From positions 3,618,819-3,682,818 of the forward strand of contig BLLK01000022.1 in NCBI GenBank assembly GCA_021927905.1: a stretch of 64,000 bases of DNA. The letters run 5' to 3'. This document shows, in pieces, positions 21,817 to 30,642 of this stretch. The number at the start of each line of letters is the position of its first letter. Positions within the stretch are counted from its first letter, which is position 1. Under the pieces are notes generated by a model. That model was not told the origin of the DNA and ran no database searches. It saw nothing but the letters and a program-made list of their open reading frames with translations. The position numbers and the translations under genes are program-made. Origin of the DNA: Chaetoceros tenuissimus. Lineage: Eukaryota; Bacillariophyta; Thalassiosirophyceae; Chaetocerotales; Chaetocerotaceae.

Positions 21817-23568
21817 ATGAGAGTGATAGAATGCCTTTGCAGTTCCCTCCTTCTGCTGGCTTTCAACACTAATTGCCAAGGGGATTCGGTCCTAGTTGCT
21901 GCCAGTATTGAAAGTGAACAAGATCGGGAACTAATAGTGCAAGAGGAGTCTTTGGTCTATGACCATTCCTTTGACCAAGAAACTCTAAACCAGACACTTA
22001 ATGATGAAAGAACCCATGTTGACACTACCTATACTTCTATGCTAGGGTCGGTGCTACCAGCAATAACCGGTTCTATATCTACAATCTCTTCCCTACTCAT
22101 CATCTACATAATTCTTATATCAAAAAAGAGTTTGAAAACTGTGTATCATAGGATCATGTTCGTCCTTAGCTTTTACGATATCATGTCGTCCCTTGCTATT
22201 GCCTTCTCTACTCTTCCAATGCCCAAGAATATGATCTATCAGCAGTTTGAGGGTCTTGTCCTAGGAAATCAAACATCTTGTACAGCACAAGGTTTCTTTT
22301 TTATATTTGGTGCGAACGGTACAAGTGCGTATTCTTCGGCCTTGATGTTATACTACTTTGCATCTCTCCGTCTCAAGTGGAGTGAAATCAAAATTAAGAG
22401 ACGCTTGGAACCCGTGATTCATTTTCTTTGTAATTTATACGCAATATACGTCGGAGTCAGTCTGCTTTTTACAGAAGCATACAACCCGACTCCCTTGGAC
22501 TCTTGGTGCACTGCAATGACCCTTCCTTGGTGGTGCCCTCGAGAACGCGATGAAGAAGATGGGACATGTCATTTAAGAACCAAATCAGGTGCATACATTA
22601 CAAGAGGTGTAATGGTTGTTGGATTAGCACTAGTTTTTGTCATAACCATCGTCTGCTTGATCTTGGTCATTCATGGCATATATAGGCAAGAAAAGATGCT
22701 TGGAACTTACACGAGGACTATGGAAGGAGCAGGTAGAGAAGATAGTCGTATTGGAGTTTTAAAAAAGGATTTCTTCTTCACAAAGAAAATCACGAAAGAG
22801 GCAGGAATGTACTTTTTTGCTTTCTTCAGTACAAATATGTTTGTGATATTGAACTTGTTTACAGGAAAACAGGAATATACGGAGGAGGGATTTCCCATGC
22901 CAAAGCTGACCAGAGGCGCTATGCCAATTGTCCATCTTACATTACGGCCACTTCAGGGTTTTTTCAACTTGTGCATTTTCATCTATCACAAATATGATTC
23001 ATTGCGAAGAGCAGAACCAGAAATTCCTTCGAAGGAAATCTTTGCACGAATATTTTGCAAGGGGGATACAGAGGAATCTGAATTTATCATATCATCCCTA
23101 TCTATAGTCAAGCGCGAAAGAGCGGCGGTCCAGAATGGAGAGGTGGCAGATCAGAACGATTTGGGAATTGTGATTGTTGATGATGGCGGCGAAGTTCAAT
23201 CTAATTCGGATCCTAGCACTCAGGTAAATTTGAAGGATGAAGCTCTTAAGAAAACAACAAAATACCGAACATACGGGGATGTTCTTCGAAATTACCAGTC
23301 TTCAGTGATCACAGAAGATCATGATACGCCTATTGATTCATCTGGCCTTGATTCTACAAGCCAGTCAGAATCAAGATCGCATGCAACTGGTGATATCTAT
23401 GATCTTAACACCAATGGGCAAAGTAGAAGAAGCCATACTCATTCGATGTCTGAAGGTTTTGTTGAAGATAATGATATTTCTTATGCTGATGATTCTACTT
23501 TCGGTGCGGGAAGTAAGTTTTCGTTCGCAACTTTTGCTCGTTCGTTCAAGGGCGACGGAAAGCCATAA
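21817..23568 (+). CDS. seven-transmembrane receptor (GPCR-like)
   Basis: Single exon, 583 aa. A signal peptide (about 1-22) and an acidic, N-glycosylatable ectodomain precede seven hydrophobic helices at about 75-102, 110-132, 150-180, 193-218, 266-295, 328-350 and 370-395. Cys in TSCTAQ at the start of helix 3 and in DSWCTAM in the second outer loop could form the conserved GPCR disulfide. The ~185-aa cytosolic tail is acidic and rich in Ser/Thr. The overall look is of the cAMP-receptor-like or stramenopile-specific 7TM proteins rather than animal rhodopsin receptors: no DRY or NPxxY motif was seen. Ligand and G-protein coupling are unknown. Confidence 0.8.
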   Translation: MRVIECLCSSLLLLAFNTNCQGDSVLVAASIESEQDRELIVQEESLVYDHSFDQETLNQTLNDERTHVDTTYTSMLGSVLPAITGSISTISSLLIIYIILISKKSLKTVYHRIMFVLSFYDIMSSLAIAFSTLPMPKNMIYQQFEGLVLGNQTSCTAQGFFFIFGANGTSAYSSALMLYYFASLRLKWSEIKIKRRLEPVIHFLCNLYAIYVGVSLLFTEAYNPTPLDSWCTAMTLPWWCPRERDEEDGTCHLRTKSGAYITRGVMVVGLALVFVITIVCLILVIHGIYRQEKMLGTYTRTMEGAGREDSRIGVLKKDFFFTKKITKEAGMYFFAFFSTNMFVILNLFTGKQEYTEEGFPMPKLTRGAMPIVHLTLRPLQGFFNLCIFIYHKYDSLRRAEPEIPSKEIFARIFCKGDTEESEFIISSLSIVKRERAAVQNGEVADQNDLGIVIVDDGGEVQSNSDPSTQVNLKDEALKKTTKYRTYGDVLRNYQSSVITEDHDTPIDSSGLDSTSQSESRSHATGDIYDLNTNGQSRRSHTHSMSEGFVEDNDISYADDSTFGAGSKFSFATFARSFKGDGKP

Positions 23569-23668
23569 TAGTTTTGTCATTTTCGCAATTTTTATTATAT
23601 TTCAAAAGTTAGGTGGTATTATCATTTTATGTTTAAACTTTTTAAGAATACTTGAAAATCATACATGT

Positions 23669-24829
23669 TCACAATCGACACGAATCATCAAATCTCGTAA
23701 TGACAGTCATTCCTAATTGCTGTCCTACTTTGTCCATATCCATGAGAGCTTTTGCACCTTCTTCAAGCATGACTTCTTTCTCAATCAAGTCTTTCACACA
23801 TAGAGTACCACTCTTTACTAGTTGGAGAATAGTTGGTAAATCTTTTGCCGAGAATCCATGCGATCCAATCAGCTCAAGTTCTCTACCTGCAACAATTCCC
23901 ATTGGAATCATCGGTGGTCGTCCGCCAATCGGCAACCCAACTTGGATCATCCGACAGCCTCTTCGACAGGTATACACTGCATTTTCACAGGTGTCGATAA
24001 ATCCTGCTGCATCTATTGTTAATTCAGCACCATTTCCACCTGTCAATTCGTAGACCCTCTGTCGAACCTTTTCATTGTTCATGTCGTAGTCTCTGACATT
24101 TATAGTGAATGTGGCTCCCACTTCCTTGGCTTTCAGTAAAGCCGCTTGTGAGACATCTACAGCGATAATATCACCAATTTCATCAGAACCCAGTATGTTC
24201 TTCATCGCCTTGGCAATGACTACGCATGAAAGACCAAGACCACCAGCACCAAATACACAAATATTTTTCTTTAATCCATTCGATCTTCTTCGTCTGTTTT
24301 GTAGAGCATCTTGAATGTTGTCAATTTGAAGTCCTTGTTGAACAACTGTTCGATATGCAGTGGTAAATCTACATCCCAAAGCTGCTGCTTCTATAAAACT
24401 CACTCCTTCTGGTATAATCCGAAGATTATGATCAGCTTTTGTAATTTCGACAAACTCTGCAAAAGATCCATTCATAGTAAATCCTGGTTGACTTTGATTC
24501 AAGCACACTGTGGGTTTGTTCCTTTTGCATTCTACACAGTTGTTACAGGATAAGATGAAGGGAATTGCAACTCGATTTCCAATAGAGAGTTTTTGAACTG
24601 CACTCCCTTTCTCTACGATTATACCTGCTAGCTCATGTCCTGGAATAAAGGGCAAGCCGTGATTTTTAATATCGTCATCATGTCCTTTCCAACCGTGCCA
24701 ATCAGACCTGCATACGCCTGTTGCCATCACATTCACAATCACAGAGTATTTCGACGATAACTTTGGTTTAGGAATATTCTTGACTTTGATTTGGCCGCCA
24801 AACTCTTCATATACTGCAGCTTTCATCAT
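23669..24829 (-). CDS. zinc-dependent alcohol dehydrogenase (MDR family)
   Basis: Single exon, 386 aa. Catalytic zinc ligands: Cys40 (GVCRSDWHGW) and His65-Glu66 (PGHELAG). Structural zinc: Cys95, Cys98, Cys101 and Cys109 (SCNNCVECKRNKPTVC). The nucleotide-binding Rossmann motif is GAGGLGLSC, followed by an Asp-ending strand (IIAVDVS), which favours NAD. The length matches the medium-chain family. It oxidises an alcohol or reduces an aldehyde; the substrate is unknown. No targeting sequence is evident. It is divergent from the TrmO gene, sharing about 300 bp of upstream DNA. Confidence 0.92.
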   Translation of the reverse strand: MMKAAVYEEFGGQIKVKNIPKPKLSSKYSVIVNVMATGVCRSDWHGWKGHDDDIKNHGLPFIPGHELAGIIVEKGSAVQKLSIGNRVAIPFILSCNNCVECKRNKPTVCLNQSQPGFTMNGSFAEFVEITKADHNLRIIPEGVSFIEAAALGCRFTTAYRTVVQQGLQIDNIQDALQNRRRRSNGLKKNICVFGAGGLGLSCVVIAKAMKNILGSDEIGDIIAVDVSQAALLKAKEVGATFTINVRDYDMNNEKVRQRVYELTGGNGAELTIDAAGFIDTCENAVYTCRRGCRMIQVGLPIGGRPPMIPMGIVAGRELELIGSHGFSAKDLPTILQLVKSGTLCVKDLIEKEVMLEEGAKALMDMDKVGQQLGMTVITRFDDSCRL

Positions 24830-25131
24830 TTTTGAAATACAGTAGTGATATAATTTACATCATATGGTACCGGACGCAAGGTGTGTTTCATTTGCCGCTT
24901 TGCCGCACCACACTGCACCTACCACCGCTGAAGAACGAAAGCTGAAAACACTCATCCATGTTTATAAACATGTGTCTAAAAAGGCCTTTTGAGTGTCAAG
25001 TGCGAGACATCATTGACCACCACACAAATACTGATGCTTTTTTACATTCTATTCGTAGCTATTTCATACACTGTAGCATCTACTATTTAACATCGTACTC
25101 TTTTCAAAGTAAATTCATCATTATTGATACT
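24830..25131. promoter_or_regulatory. shared divergent promoter region, ADH / TrmO
   Basis: About 300 bp between divergent ATGs. The TrmO frame is open back to 24958, so part could be coding if an upstream start is used. No motif was recognised. Confidence 0.4.
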
Positions 25132-26181
25132 ATGACAAGGGAATCCATCACAATTGCATCTGGTTGCCTTCTTGCACTTGCTGCATACCATTACCACAAG
25201 AAAAAGTTGAATGAAGCTGTTGAGAAAATATTGATTCTGCGTGATGCTGAAAGAAAGGGAAGAATAAAAGCTGAAATTCAATTACGTTCTGCAATAAAAA
25301 ATCAGGAGGAACAACGAGTGGCTGCTTCGTCCGCATTCTATGAACAAAGTGATGAAAATCAAAATCCATTGCTCCTTCGATGCATAGGTTCTGTGGTTTC
25401 ACCATTTACAAAACGTATGGGGACACCGAGACAAGGTGCATTGGCACCGCATGCTAGAGCATTTATTGAACTGAATTCATCTGTTGCTCCTATGGAGACT
25501 TTAGATGGGATTGAAAAATATTCACATGCCTGGATCTTGTTTACTTTTCATGCAAATACTGATGTTCACGCTCTTTCTGTAAAAACGAAGGTGAAGCCAC
25601 CCAGAGGAGGAGGAATCAAAGTGGGTTCTATGGCCACTAGATCACCACATAGACCAAATAACATTGGTCTATCTCTTGTACAAATCACTGGAATAGATCA
25701 TAAGAAGAAACGACTACATATTGCCGCATTAGACCTCGTAAATGGTACACCTGTATATGACATCAAACCTGTTGTACCATGGGACGTTCCAGGTAAATTT
25801 GATGGAAAAGAATTGTCTGTTCCTGCATGGGTTAGTAATGACGATGAGTTGAAGGAAGTCACTTTTACTGATGAAGCGGAATCACAGCTAGAAATCTTGC
25901 TGAAACGAAAGAAGCTGTTTCCATTGTACAGCTTGAATGACTTATCCGATGCAAAGAAAGCAGTGCAAGAGGTGCTTGCACAAGACCCACGAGGTCAAAA
26001 TAATAGAGGAAAACTTGGGAATAAGGATCCATACAAAATCACGTTCTGCAAGGTTCAAATCAGTTTTGTTGTGGGTGAAGATGGTGTAGCAAATGTTGTT
26101 AACGTTTCAAAGCTTGATCTAGACGATGCGACTTTTGTAGACGGTATTCCTCTTTCCAAAGAAGGAACTATGGCTTCGTAA
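25132..26181 (+). CDS. TRMO: tRNA (adenine37-N6)-methyltransferase, TrmO/YaeB/TsaA family
   Basis: Single exon, 349 aa from the ATG at 25132, chosen because the extension back to 24958 lacks conserved features. An N-terminal hydrophobic stretch (about 5-20) and a charged coiled coil (about 22-65) precede the TrmO domain. Its hallmarks are IGSVVSPF, MGTPRQG, LDGIEKYSHAWILFTFH, ATRSPHRPNNIGLS and the LVNGTPVYDIKPVVPW strand. The family N6-methylates t6A37 of tRNA using S-adenosylmethionine. The C-terminal TrmO extension (DPRGQ, FCKVQISFVV) is present. The N-terminal hydrophobic segment may anchor it to a membrane; this is inference. Confidence 0.93.
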   Translation: MTRESITIASGCLLALAAYHYHKKKLNEAVEKILILRDAERKGRIKAEIQLRSAIKNQEEQRVAASSAFYEQSDENQNPLLLRCIGSVVSPFTKRMGTPRQGALAPHARAFIELNSSVAPMETLDGIEKYSHAWILFTFHANTDVHALSVKTKVKPPRGGGIKVGSMATRSPHRPNNIGLSLVQITGIDHKKKRLHIAALDLVNGTPVYDIKPVVPWDVPGKFDGKELSVPAWVSNDDELKEVTFTDEAESQLEILLKRKKLFPLYSLNDLSDAKKAVQEVLAQDPRGQNNRGKLGNKDPYKITFCKVQISFVVGEDGVANVVNVSKLDLDDATFVDGIPLSKEGTMAS

Positions 26182-26286
26182 TTGAGTTCATAAAAATTAC
26201 TTATTTCTTTTTTATATTGAAGCTAAATAGAAAATATCTGTTCATCAAAACTATTTCTAGAAAAACTATTATGTAGGCTCTTAGAC

Positions 26287-27579
26287 TTAGTTTTGTTTAC
26301 AAAGTAAGATATCTGCTAACACACCAGTGGCAGTGACATCTCCTCCAGCTCCAGCACCTTGAACAACAAGTGGTCTAGTGTAAAAATTGGTTGTGATTGC
26401 AATTAGATTGTCAGGTCCAGCAGAGTTAAATGGATGACTAGCTTCACAAGCCATTGGACCGACAGTTACAATCTTGTTTTCAACATCCACCTTTGCAGCA
26501 TAGTGTAGTCTACTTCCAGCTGTTTTTTCTACATCAGCAACTCGCTTTGCAAAGTCATCATCGTATGCCGATAACCCATTCATAAATTCATCAACAGAGC
26601 AGTCTTCCAAAGCCTTTGGTACAAGCGATTCAATCTCCATCTTTGACAATTCAATTCCAGTGAGACCAGACAATCTAGCGAGGATGACAGCTTTTCTAGC
26701 CACATCCATACCATTCAAGTCCATTCTTGGATCTGGTTCCGTATATCCCAATTCCTTTGCATTCTTAACTGCCTCGGACAATTTCATTTTCCCTCCTGCA
26801 ACAGCACCAAGAACATATGCCAAAGTTCCAGAAAGAACACCCTCCACCTTTTGAATTTCATGTGAAGAATTCTTCAAAGCAGTCAAAGTTCCAAGCACAG
26901 GAAGTCCAGCACCAACAGTAGTCTCATGCAAGAGTTTAGCAGGTGAAGCCACACTCGCCAACAATTCATTGTATTTCGCTTCATCCCCTGCAAAAATCCC
27001 CTTATTGGCAGTTGCCACTGAAATTCCTTTGCTAACCCAGCCACTGTATTGATCTTGAACATGTGAAGAAGCAGTTACATCTGCAATCACAGGAGTACCA
27101 TTCTGTTTCTCAGCAGCTTCTAATAAACTCTGTCCAAGAGAATCAAAATCAACAGGTACCTCTGCTCCACCGTCAATTTTCATAGTTTTACTTCTGACAA
27201 GTGCATATGGTTCCAGACCAATCTTGTTCATGGCTGTGAGTAGACATGTACCTACACCTCCAGTGTACCCTACTACGGCAACTACAAGTGGTTTTGTACT
27301 ACTAGATGTATCCGTTTTTGCTTTTTTCAAAGATGGTGCAGACATGATTCCTGTGGAAGAAGTAGTAAATGCTGTAAAGGAGCGTCTTGAAATGTTGTTT
27401 AGGCTGAGTGAATGTGATGTTCTTTGAGATACGACTGTTCCTAGGAATAGTGCAAGTCCTCTTCTCATTTCACAACAGAGTGTGTTTATGAATTTGTGAT
27501 GCGAGTAAGATTGGATACTCGCGATGTACGAAGGGTTCTGAGCGTATCTTTTCACACACAGATTTGGATCTTTCGCCAT
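26287..27579 (-). CDS. homoserine dehydrogenase, monofunctional
   Basis: Single exon, 430 aa. The NAD(P)-binding domain starts at about residue 96 (VVAVVGYTGGVGTCLL). Catalytic-domain hallmarks are TVGAGLPVLGTL, GVLSGTLAYVLG and ELGYTEPDPRMDLNGMDVARKA, the latter holding the Asp/Lys catalytic pair. It converts aspartate semialdehyde to homoserine in threonine/methionine synthesis. There is no aspartate kinase domain, unlike plant bifunctional enzymes. About 90 residues precede the domain and are Ser/Arg-rich; ATG 27579 or the internal Met38 (nt 27468) could start an organelle targeting peptide. The gene is divergent from HSP70. Confidence 0.93.
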   Translation of the reverse strand: MAKDPNLCVKRYAQNPSYIASIQSYSHHKFINTLCCEMRRGLALFLGTVVSQRTSHSLSLNNISRRSFTAFTTSSTGIMSAPSLKKAKTDTSSSTKPLVVAVVGYTGGVGTCLLTAMNKIGLEPYALVRSKTMKIDGGAEVPVDFDSLGQSLLEAAEKQNGTPVIADVTASSHVQDQYSGWVSKGISVATANKGIFAGDEAKYNELLASVASPAKLLHETTVGAGLPVLGTLTALKNSSHEIQKVEGVLSGTLAYVLGAVAGGKMKLSEAVKNAKELGYTEPDPRMDLNGMDVARKAVILARLSGLTGIELSKMEIESLVPKALEDCSVDEFMNGLSAYDDDFAKRVADVEKTAGSRLHYAAKVDVENKIVTVGPMACEASHPFNSAGPDNLIAITTNFYTRPLVVQGAGAGGDVTATGVLADILLCKQN

Positions 27580-27889
27580 CTTTTCATTGTCATCGATATC
27601 AAGGACACTCTTTTTTTTTAAAATCCGCGAAAGCCGTCAGCAACAAAATGTCGGAGTACAAACTGACGGCTTCAGTCGTGTTTACAAATGGATGGCTGTG
27701 GCTTGACCACATTCGATCGATTTCTATTTTTGGAGTTCTTTTGTGTTCTTCTCTAAGAGTTTCTATTTTGGAAGCTCGCCAACCACAGCACAGCATCTTC
27801 ACCTTTTCAGCATCATTTTTGCTCACTCCATCTTCTCATAATTTCATTTCTAATACATTTGAAACACATTACACAAATACATTTAAACA
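27580..27889. promoter_or_regulatory. shared divergent promoter, homoserine dehydrogenase / HSP70
   Basis: About 310 bp between divergent starts. It holds a perfect 10-bp inverted repeat (27631-27672) and several TTC and GAA triplets near 27735-27775. These are suggestive of, but do not form, a clean heat-shock element array. The AC-rich leader just before the HSP70 ATG is typical of a strongly expressed gene. Confidence 0.45.
27631..27672. repeat. perfect 10-bp inverted repeat
   Basis: AAGCCGTCAG at 27631-27640 and its exact reverse complement CTGACGGCTT at 27663-27672, separated by 22 bp. It lies 52 bp from the homoserine dehydrogenase ATG and about 218 bp upstream of the HSP70 ATG. It could be a dimeric transcription-factor site or an RNA hairpin in a 5' UTR. 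Confidence 0.6.
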
Positions 27890-28259
27890 ATGGCAGCAGT
27901 AACCGGAGAATCCGTAGGAATCGATCTTGGAACCACCTACTCCTGTGTAGGAGTATGGCAGAACGATCGTGTAGAAATCATTGCTAACGACCAGGGAAAC
28001 AGAACCACCCCTTCCTATGTTGCTTTCAACGAGACTGAGCGTCTCATCGGAGATGCAGCAAAGTCCCAGGCAGCTATGAATGCTACCAACACTGTATTCG
28101 ATGCTAAGCGTCTTATCGGAAGAGCATTCACTGACCCAGGTGTACAGTCTGACATGAAGCACTGGCCATTCAAGGTCGTCTCTGGAACCGGAGGAACACC
28201 AATTATCCAAGTAGAATACAAGGGAGAGACCAAGCAATTCAAGGCTGAGGAGATTTCTT

Positions 28260-28290
<31 letters not shown>

Positions 28291-29842
28291 AGAGGCTTAC
28301 CTTGGAAAGGAGGTTAAGAATGCTGTAGTTACCGTACCAGCTTACTTCAATGACTCTCAGCGTCAGGCTACCAAGGATGCTGGATCCATTGCTGGACTTA
28401 ATGTTCTTCGTATCATCAACGAGCCTACCGCAGCAGCTATTGCTTATGGACTTGACCAAAAGGGAGATGAGAAGAACGTACTCATCTTTGATCTTGGAGG
28501 AGGAACCTTTGATGTTTCTCTTCTCACCATTGAGGAGGGAATCTTTGAAGTAAAGGCTACCGCTGGAGATACTCACTTGGGAGGAGAAGATTTTGATAAC
28601 CGTATGGTTGACTACTTCCTCACTGACTTCAAGAGAAAGCACAGAAAGGATATGTCCCAGAACCAGAGATCTCTTCGTCGTCTTCGTACCGCTTGTGAGA
28701 GAGCAAAGAGAACTCTTTCCTCTTCCACCCAGGCACACATTGAGATTGACTCCCTCTTTGATGGAATTGACTACAATGCAACCATTACCCGTGCGAGATT
28801 CGAGGACTTGTGTCTTGACCAATTCAAGAAGTGCATGGACCCAGTTGAGAAGGTACTTCGTGATGCAAAGAGCTCCAAGGGAGCTGTTGATGAGATTGTT
28901 CTTGTAGGAGGATCCACCCGTATTCCAAAGGTACAATCCATGCTTTCCGAGTTCTTCAATGGAAAGGAACCATGTAAGTCCATCAACCCAGATGAGGCTG
29001 TTGCATACGGAGCTACTGTACAGGCAGCTATCCTTTCTGGACAAGACAAGTCTGAGAAGCTTTCTGAGCTTCTTCTTCTTGATGTAACTCCACTTTCCCT
29101 TGGACTTGAGACCGCAGGAGGAGTTATGACCACTCTTATCAAGAGAAACACCACTGTTCCAGCTAAGAAGACCCAGACCTTCTCCACCTACGCTGATAAC
29201 CAGCCAGGAGTACTCATTCAGGTATTCGAGGGAGAGCGTTCCATGACCCGTGATAACAACCTTCTTGGAAAGTTCAACCTTGATGGAATCCCACCTATGC
29301 CTCGTGGACAGCCACAAATTGATGTATGCTTCGATATCGATGCTAACGGTATCTTGAATGTATCTGCTATCGAGAAGTCTACTGGAAAGGAGAACAAGAT
29401 TACCATTACCAACGATAAGGGACGTCTTTCCCAAGAGGAGATTGAGCGCATGGTTCAAGAGGCTGAGAAGTACAAGGCTGAGGATGATGCTAACAAGAAC
29501 CGTATTGAGGCTAAGAATGGACTTGAGAACTACTGTTACTCTCTCAAGACTTCCATCTCTTCCCCAGAGGTTGAAGGAAAGATCCCAGCTGATGACAAGA
29601 CCAAGCTTGAGGGAGCTATCGATGAGACTCTTCAGTGGCTTGACTCCAATCTTTCTGCAGAGAAGGAAGAGTTCGAGGAGAAGCAGAAGGCACTTGAGGC
29701 AATCGCTATGCCAATCCTTCAGGCTATGGGAGGAGCTGGAGCTGCTCCAGGAGGTATGCCAGACATGGGAGGAGCTGCACCAGGTGGAGCACCACCAGCT
29801 GATGATCCTGCTGACGGACCAACTATTGAGGAGATCGATTAA
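27890..29842 (+). CDS. HSP70: cytosolic HSP70 chaperone
   Basis: Single exon, 650 aa, the usual length. The ATPase domain begins [14 protein letters not shown] and includes [14 protein letters not shown] and [13 protein letters not shown]. The substrate-binding domain begins near residue 395 ([19 protein letters not shown]). An alpha-helical lid (about 510-610), a Gly/Ala/Pro-rich linker and the C-terminus IEEID follow. The ending is EEID rather than the EEVD that binds TPR co-chaperones in most cytosolic HSP70s. Codon use is strongly biased (GGA for Gly, GAG, AAG), as expected of a highly expressed gene. The lid-coding part (29509-29707) is copied in the large gene at 35344-41850. Confidence 0.98.
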
Positions 29843-30642
29843 GCGGTGTAATAATTTTGCAATACCTTGTTTATAAGTATAACTTGTAATATAATCGAAT
29901 TTTCATAGAACTATTTCTTAGTAGCTTAGTATGCAATTTGCATTTAGAATTACCCATCCTCTTGTACTAGAAAGTAGACACAGTTTCAATTCAAGGGTTT
30001 CCATCACAAAATCACCGAATTTGCCTTCTTCAAATTTCCAAAATTCATGCTTTGCGGTAAATTCAAATATTTTTAAAAATAAAAACAAGAGAAGAGGATA
30101 AATGAATTGAATATGTTTGGATTCCTTTGAAGACAGGAGCAAAGAGTTGTACTATTCGATCCTTCATAACTCTCTATTATTCAGTCCATCAGTGTCAATT
30201 GTGTGATTGCACTCTGAAACCAGTAAAATACTTCATTGATTGGACATGACTGTTCCATAAGGTTCACAGCATTCTCTAATGCTTTCAGGATATTCCTTTA
30301 CTTTTTGCCTCTGTTTTATTATTTTTAAAACTCAAACAAAAAGGATTTTTGAAACTCTGAATGGGACTGAGTTGATCATTGATGGACCGCCTCTTTCTGT
30401 GTCACGAACATCAATTTTTTTTCTCTGTCCATACCTATCTACTTTTTCAGTAATTTCCGAAACCACTATCTTCTCAATCAAGAGAGAGGCAGCGAGCGTG
30501 TCGGTAATAAACAAATTGCATAGTAGAAGCGAGGACGGCAGCAGTGAACAAGCAAGTCATCCAAATTCTTACCTACTTAGATTGCATCCATCAAAACATA
30601 CCTCGTCATTGATATTCTTCACAAATAGGAATTACCTGAATC
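29843..30642. other. intergenic, HSP70 3' region and gene A promoter
   Basis: About 800 bp. The left part is AT-rich HSP70 3' flank. The right 117 bp (30526-30642) is the conserved leader shared with gene B. No gene was recognised in between; the 134-aa frame at 30279-30683 has no domain signal. Confidence 0.5.
30526..30642 (+). promoter_or_regulatory. duplicated leader upstream of gene A
   Basis: Aligns without gaps to 35227-35343 (offset 4701 bp) with only about seven differences in 117 bp. It begins GAAGCGAGGACGGCAG and ends directly at the ATG. It is probably 5' UTR plus core promoter. It is more alike than the coding sequence that follows. Confidence 0.65.

Noticed and set aside
27735-27775. 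Heat-shock element array upstream of HSP70
   Set aside because: TTC and GAA triplets are present but not in the regular 5-bp spacing needed for a firm call.
27869-29458. 529-aa open frame antisense to HSP70
   Set aside because: It mirrors the strongly biased HSP70 coding sequence; its protein is Ser/Leu-rich with no domain, and HSP70 on the plus strand is certain.
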